From Pelecanus crispus (lineage: Eukaryota; Chordata; Aves; Pelecaniformes; Pelecanidae): DNA of 64,000 bases. The stretch is from assembly GCF_030463565.1 (NCBI RefSeq), contig NC_134644.1:103164765-103228764 (forward strand), in the 5' to 3' direction. The position numbers and the translations under genes were made by a program. Position 1 is the first letter of the stretch, and the number at the start of each line of letters is the position of its first letter. This document shows, one piece after another, positions 60,201-64,000 of the stretch. Under the pieces are notes generated by a model, which had not been told where the DNA came from, did not search any database, and was given only the letters and a program-made list of their open reading frames with translations.

Positions 60201-60311
60201 TTGAAGGGAGTACACAGCATCCTGCATGTGGATCCAAAATCGGAGTTTTCCAAGAGATATTTTGTCATATGACACTGTAAGAGGTAGCTCCGTTGTTGAA
60301 CGATTTATAAC
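42135..60311 (-). CDS. CLPTM1L: Lipid scramblase CLPTM1L, last 12 exons (5' part off the right edge)
   Basis: CLPTM1L (CRR9) is a multi-pass ER membrane protein of the CLPTM1 family. It has been reported to scramble glucosaminyl-phosphatidylinositol during GPI-anchor synthesis (established knowledge). Twelve exons join in frame for 939 bases, 312 codons plus stop: 60194-60311, 57388-57482, 55160-55244, 53783-53886, 51104-51169, 49950-50000, 49240-49322, 47365-47399, 47022-47077, 46896-46940, 43356-43471 and 42135-42219. All have GT-AG borders. They match the human protein (538 residues) from about residue 227 to the end, probably human exons 6-17. The gene lies in tandem upstream of TERT, as in human. 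No disruption was seen. Confidence 0.97.
43356..43471 (-). CDS. CLPTM1L: CLPTM1L exon (probable exon 16, last membrane segment)
   Basis: 116 bases encoding [20 protein letters not shown] then [18 protein letters not shown] and the first two bases of Trp. Boundaries are ATTTGTAG|GCATTC and AAGATG|GTATGC. The intron upstream (43472-46895) holds a CR1 3' tail at 45.2 kb. Confidence 0.97.
45168..45250 (-). mobile_element. CR1 LINE 3' tail in a CLPTM1L intron
   Basis: Reads ATAGAATCATAGAATCATTT then GGTTGGAAAAGACCTTTAAG and ATCATCCAGTCCAACCATTA, the reverse complement of the CR1 3' end with two octamer-type repeats. Same strand as the gene. Confidence 0.93.
46896..46940 (-). CDS. CLPTM1L: CLPTM1L exon (probable exon 15)
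   Basis: 45 bases, 15 codons: [15 protein letters not shown], against human [15 protein letters not shown]. Boundaries are AATCCTAG|ATGAAA and TACAAA|GTAAGT. VAHLPW is a hallmark of the family. Confidence 0.96.
47022..47077 (-). CDS. CLPTM1L: CLPTM1L exon (probable exon 14, membrane segment)
   Basis: 56 bases encoding [18 protein letters not shown] after a split Gly codon. Identical to human over this span and hydrophobic. Boundaries are ATCTTCAG|GAGTGT and TACAAG|GTAAGA. Confidence 0.96.
47365..47399 (-). CDS. CLPTM1L: CLPTM1L exon (probable exon 13)
   Basis: A 35-base micro-exon encoding [11 protein letters not shown], with codons split at both ends. It was placed by exact agreement with the human residues. 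Boundaries are TTTGTAG|CTGGTA and GTCAATG|GTGAGT. The intron upstream (47400-49239) contains the unexplained open frame at 48.5 kb. Confidence 0.94.
48505..48860 (-). other. Unexplained open frame inside a CLPTM1L intron
   Basis: A minus-strand frame open for over 100 codons reads [80 protein letters not shown] and ends in [17 protein letters not shown] before a stop. Composition is protein-like. It has no obvious splice sites joining it to CLPTM1L and no relation to that protein. It could be a retrocopy fragment, a nested gene or chance. No family was recognised. Confidence 0.25.
49240..49322 (-). CDS. CLPTM1L: CLPTM1L exon (probable exon 12, membrane segment)
   Basis: 83 bases encoding [20 protein letters not shown] then LLNVKYK, with the next codon split. 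Contains a hydrophobic membrane span. Boundaries are GTTAG|GCTATG and CAAAAG|GTACTG. Confidence 0.96.
49950..50000 (-). CDS. CLPTM1L: CLPTM1L exon (probable exon 11)
   Basis: 51 bases, 17 codons: [17 protein letters not shown], against human [17 protein letters not shown]. Acceptor ATTGCAG|TTTGGT and donor CCCAG|GTAAGA. Confidence 0.96.
51104..51169 (-). CDS. CLPTM1L: CLPTM1L exon (probable exon 10)
   Basis: 66 bases, 22 codons: [20 protein letters not shown] then IQ. It forms the basic stretch after the membrane pair. The human segment here is [20 protein letters not shown], so the last third varies. Boundaries are AATCACAG|CTCTGG and ATTCAG|GTATAG. The intron upstream (51170-53782) shows nothing recognisable. 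Confidence 0.95.
53783..53886 (-). CDS. CLPTM1L: CLPTM1L exon (probable exon 9, membrane segment)
   Basis: 104 bases encoding [20 protein letters not shown] then [14 protein letters not shown], two hydrophobic stretches around the conserved LLDEQTS turn. Boundaries are ATCTAG|TGCTTT and ATTGAG|GTGAGT. Confidence 0.96.
55160..55244 (-). CDS. CLPTM1L: CLPTM1L exon (probable exon 8)
   Basis: 85 bases encoding [20 protein letters not shown] then MIGMSTKA. It continues the first membrane region into a cytosolic basic loop. Boundaries are TTTGCAG|CTTCTC and AAAGCAG|GTATGG. The intron upstream (55245-57387) contains the CR1 fragment at 55.8-56.4 kb. Confidence 0.96.
55805..56440 (-). mobile_element. 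CR1 LINE, 3' part, in a CLPTM1L intron
   Basis: The left end has AGTTGGAAGGGACCAACAAT. The minus-strand frames carry [35 protein letters not shown] and [20 protein letters not shown]. The frame is broken and the copy 5'-truncated. Confidence 0.93.
57388..57482 (-). CDS. CLPTM1L: CLPTM1L exon (probable exon 7, first membrane segment)
   Basis: 95 bases encoding [20 protein letters not shown] then [11 protein letters not shown]. The second half is a hydrophobic membrane span. Boundaries are TCTCTTAG|GGTTTT and TTTCAT|GTAAGT. The intron to the previous exon (57483-60193) holds an (AT)9 run and no gene. Confidence 0.96.
58819..58853. repeat. 17-bp tandem duplication, C/T-rich
   Basis: The unit CCTTACCCACCCTCCCT occurs twice in succession in a CLPTM1L intron, followed by CCCCC. 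Confidence 0.8.
59821..59838. repeat. (AT)9 microsatellite
   Basis: Nine uninterrupted AT units in a CLPTM1L intron. Confidence 0.9.
60194..60311 (-). CDS. CLPTM1L: CLPTM1L exon (probable exon 6)
   Basis: 118 bases encoding [20 protein letters not shown] then [19 protein letters not shown], nearly identical to human. This is the last part of the lumenal domain before the membrane region. Boundaries are AATACAG|GTTATA and CAATTTG|GTATGT. No exon with the preceding conserved segment (LFIDQLSNRVKDLM in human) was found up to 64000, so the upstream intron exceeds 3.6 kb. Confidence 0.97.
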
Positions 60312-63300
60312 CTGTATTTCAAAAAGATATAGTTTCATTTTTAATAGCAGAAAAGTTGCATCGATGATTTCCATTCTTTTTTTTTTTTTTTTTTTTTAAT
60401 AAAGGACAGTGATTATATCACACTATGATTTAATCACACAATTTTAAGAGGTCAGTTTGTTTTTTGAAAGGGAGTAAGGTCTTAGACTTCTACACTATGC
60501 CTGAAGTCTGGGGTTTTTTTTCCCCCAGAAATGTTAAATTAGCAGTTTGTTCTGATCAAGTTCTTCTAGCAACCTCACTGTTATTGTATACAAATTCCTC
60601 TGAGGCATTTACATAAAGTTCCCTCTGCTGGTCTCAACTCAAGTGGGGAAAGTGTGCTTAAGGTAAGTCTCTCTTTTGACAGTTCTCTGAATGTATATGC
60701 TCAGAATACCTAAACTAGAAGATTTAAAAAAAAAAAAAAAAAAAAAGGAAAAAAAATCCTATCCCAAAGGCCACAGTCAGAACTTTATTAAATTGAGGCT
60801 GTTTTTGAGAGAAATTAAAGTTACAACAACTCATACCAAAACAAAATGTGGGGAAGCAAGATGATCCTACTTGCTCGGACTGGTGAAAACACCACAGCTA
60901 AAGCTAAGCAAGCTACCCGACCTGCAAAACTCGTGTAATGGGGCATCACAGAAATCTTCCTGCTCCAAGAGAAATAAATTTCAGCTAATCCTCCTGTATC
61001 ATCTACACTTTAGTTATGATGAGAACTACCTGGGGCCAGCTTAAGCTGGGGTGGGGGGAAGTCTTAAATTGCCTCAGCTCCTGCATGATAGATGACTGCC
61101 TCTGAAATAAGTTTAAAACAAAGAAAAAAAATTGTCCTCACAGATGTTAGAATTCTCTGCAGCTACCTCGGTACAAGTTCAGGCACTATGTTTTAAACTT
61201 TTATGGATAGCTCAAGACTACAGACAGGAAGGCACTCTGAAATGCAACAGTTAAAGATCTATTGCTCCTGGCTCCTAATTACTACCCAATCATAATTCCC
61301 CTCTTAGAACTGCCACTCTACATTGTATCCTTTTCTACAGTAATTAGTTAGCTGACACCTATCTGAGATGAACAGGCTTCTTCTGATCCTTATGTTACAC
61401 AACATCATTTTAGCCTCCCCACGTATCTGTCAGGTGTGAACTGGGCATTACGTTCACTCTCCCATTCACTCCTTCCTCCAGTGAGTACAAACAGTTCTCA
61501 ATCTCACCGCCCTCAGGACACCCTATAAGCTTTTCAGACAGTGGCAGAACATGCATGCATGCAAGGGAGAGAAAAGGAAGCTGAGAAAGTTTTATAAATA
61601 CAGCAGGAAGAATGCTTGAGAAACTAGAATGGTGCCAGGGATCTCTGAACTGTCTGGGAAAAAAACAAACCAACAACAAAACAGGGTGAAAACAGCGTGG
61701 TTAGAGTTGATGGTAGAGAATGCTGGTGAGATTCTACAGCTGTTTACCAAAAGCTACATAAATATCTTGCAGGCATCTTCTTTTTAAAGGATGCCTGTAA
61801 TCTCTCCATTCTCATTCCAATTTCTCAGTCAATCCAAAGATAGCATTCAACATTTCTGGGAGAAAAGGAAAAGAAATTTTATCTGTGCAGTACAGATAGA
61901 AAACAAAAATTTTGCAAATGCATGGGTAAGTAACATGCAGCAAGTGCACTCTACACAGACAAAACACTATTAAGGAGTTAGGGGTAGTGTAGGGAGAAAA
62001 TTGGATGGTAGTACAAGACAGAGATAGAAGCTCTTCAACACCAAAAGCAAATTAAATGAACATATAAGGACTGGAAGAATGAACTTTCTCAATGAACAAT
62101 TAAAAGTCCACAAGTGCTGCCTCACAACCTAGTTGAGTGTGATGGTTGCTAAGCCTTCAAAAACTAGTCACCAAAGTTACCAAACCTCTGCAATACAACC
62201 TACTCTTGTAGTGCTGCCTCAGAACATCACATATTGCTTCTAGCACTCTACTTTATCAGTACTACAAAACAGTGTGTAAACAGAGCAACTAAGTTCAGCA
62301 GTATGAATTTTAAGGTTTCCTCCTTATTAAATCAGAATCCTGTGCAATCCTCAAACCCCTAGCATTGGCAAGGCCATAAGGAACACATAACCTCCAGACT
62401 ACAGTACTTACCATAGAAGACCTACATCTGGGTCATAATAATAGTCAGTTCAAAACCTACATAGCCTAGCACAAACAGGGAAAATCCATCTTCAGCTGCA
62501 TGACTTCAGGTCGGGCATACCAGACAGCGTCTATGACCCTATTTACAGTCAAATGCCGACCCTGCTCCCCAAAAGCTGTATCACCTTCTGCCCTTATTCT
62601 TTCCTGCTCTTCACTTACCCCTCATTATCTCACAGTATGCATACTATTAGACCACTCTTTCTGCAGGGCTTCTGAGCAGTTTGGCAAGTCGCTACTGAGC
62701 GGTCACATAAGCCGGTGCTGAAGGGGAAGTTTGCTAGTTTTGATGGAATAGACTTTGCAGCACTTAGGATCTTTAATGACTTTAAGGCAGTGAGTTACAA
62801 CAGCATTAACCATGACATGCGTGACAACCGTAGGAACGTTACTAATAACATGAGAATGCTAAGTTTACTTGTAAACAGGGTACATTACTTGACCAGTTAG
62901 AAGTTCATATGAATGTACTGAACTGAATGAGCTGTGGTAAGAAACTTAAGACAAAGGACAATGACCACTGACAAAGACATCGCAAAAGTGTATCTCAAGA
63001 AATACTGGACAAAACCATCTGCTACCAACATTTGTAACAAACAATCAGGAGTTTATTTTGCTGAACAAGCGTGGGGTGGAGGGGACACAAGTTCTTAAAG
63101 AAGATTCTCCCCAACACTAAGTAACAAAATTCTTTGTCTGAGCTAAAGTTAATGAATTGGAAAGACAATTTAGAAGGTCTATGGAAAGTTTACATCTACC
63201 AAGACTTCCGTCTAGAAGATGCTGAATCCAGACATACTCATTTAACAGTTTTGAGACATTCCCCAAGACTTCTCAGTAACTCTGATGGCTAAATTCCAGT

Positions 63301-64000
63301 CAGTGCAACTAAAAAGAACTGAAGGGCTTAACTAAGAGCTGCTAAGATGAATGTGGTTTAGATGCAGGGGACTGCCACATGTAACTTCTAGTAAAGGAAC
63401 TGCATCATTTCCCACAAGAGAAGAGTTGAGCAAAAACTGAATACAGAAAACTCTATTTAAACATATAAAACACCCCCCCCACTTTTTTTTTTTTTTTTTT
63501 AACTGCAGGGGTGACTGAACACTAGAACAGGTTGCCCAGAGAGGCTATGACATCTCCATCCTCGGATATATCCAAAACCCAACTGGAGAAGGTCCCAAGC
63601 AACATGCTCTAGCTGACCCTACTCTGAGCAGGGGCGCTGGACTAGCAATCTCCAGAAATCTCATCCAACTTCATCCTTCTGTAATTCCATTATTGAAGTT
63701 TCTAAGTCCTCATTTGTTTGAGTGCACAAAATCACTGGATGTACTGCAACACCAAACTTTCAGGTGCTCAAGTTACTCTAACATGGTAGAGAGCACCACC
63801 AGAAAATTTAACCATGAGTGAATTTTTTGGAGACAATAGCTACTGGCTTATCTCAGCGTAGCTCCAGTATCAGCTGTGTTCAGTATGCTCACTTCCCTAG
63901 AAGATATCAGAAGCTGCTCTGGGGTCCTAACACAACTTCTTCAGCTTAGCGAGTCAAATTGCTCATGAGACTGCTCCCACCACAGCTGGTGCTGCAGTGA
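60312..64000 (-). other. CLPTM1L: CLPTM1L intron sequence to the right edge, no exon found
   Basis: Searched on the minus strand for the upstream CLPTM1L exons (conserved LPADVHRYMKM and LFIDQLSNRVKDLM in human); none was seen. Contains T- and A-tracts (60377-60398, 60725-60746) and the CR1 piece at 63.5 kb. Confidence 0.6.
63505..63690 (+). mobile_element. CR1 LINE 3' end fragment
   Basis: Contains ACTAGAACAGGTTGCCCAGA, 'CTGACCCTACTCTGAGCAGGGG' and GGACTAGCAATCTCCAGAAA, the usual CR1 end of ORF2 and 3' UTR. It is preceded by a C-tract and T-tract at 63473-63500. Probably within the CLPTM1L intron, antisense to the gene. Confidence 0.88.

Overview
This is vertebrate nuclear DNA, almost certainly from a bird. 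Two conserved, intron-rich vertebrate genes lie on the minus strand, and the repeats are avian in type: CR1 LINEs with their usual 3' ends, an older L3-like LINE, and solo LTRs of one endogenous-retrovirus family. Nothing in the window looks bacterial or viral in origin apart from these old insertions. The species cannot be named from the sequence alone.

Right to left along the minus strand, the 5' part of the telomerase reverse transcriptase gene (TERT) runs from its start codon at 24802 to exon 10, which ends at 1171. Ten coding exons can be placed with GT-AG boundaries and a continuous frame: 3221 coding bases, or 1073 complete codons plus two bases. They carry the N-terminal TEN domain, the RNA-binding domain (CP, QFP and T motifs) and reverse transcriptase motifs 1/2, A, B' and C, including the aspartates at D899 and D1057-D1058. 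The remaining exons (11 onward) lie beyond the left edge. Exon 1 sits in a CpG island of about 1.2 kb with a run of GGGGC repeats upstream.

From 60311 down to 42135 lie the last 12 coding exons of CLPTM1L, the lipid scramblase gene that adjoins TERT in vertebrates. They encode 312 residues. The N-terminal exons lie beyond the right edge. The two genes are in tandem, with the CLPTM1L 3' end facing the TERT promoter, as in human.

The 17.3 kb between them (24803-42134) is full of transposable elements: an old L3-like LINE just upstream of the TERT promoter, a second L3-like piece, a minus-strand CR1, a decayed LTR fragment, three plus-strand solo LTRs and a 1.9 kb CR1 with a broken reverse transcriptase frame. 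A fourth copy of the same LTR lies in a TERT intron. Three of the four full-length LTRs keep perfect 5-bp target duplications, and two keep an intact TGACGTCA (CRE) palindrome. A few stretches look like decayed or unrecognised coding sequence: an MS4A-like trace at 27.5-28.5 kb, a Glu-Gly repeat frame at 30.6-31.4 kb, and open frames at 39.4 and 48.5 kb. These are the least explained parts of the window. I found no tRNA, rRNA or CRISPR feature and no convincing new gene system.
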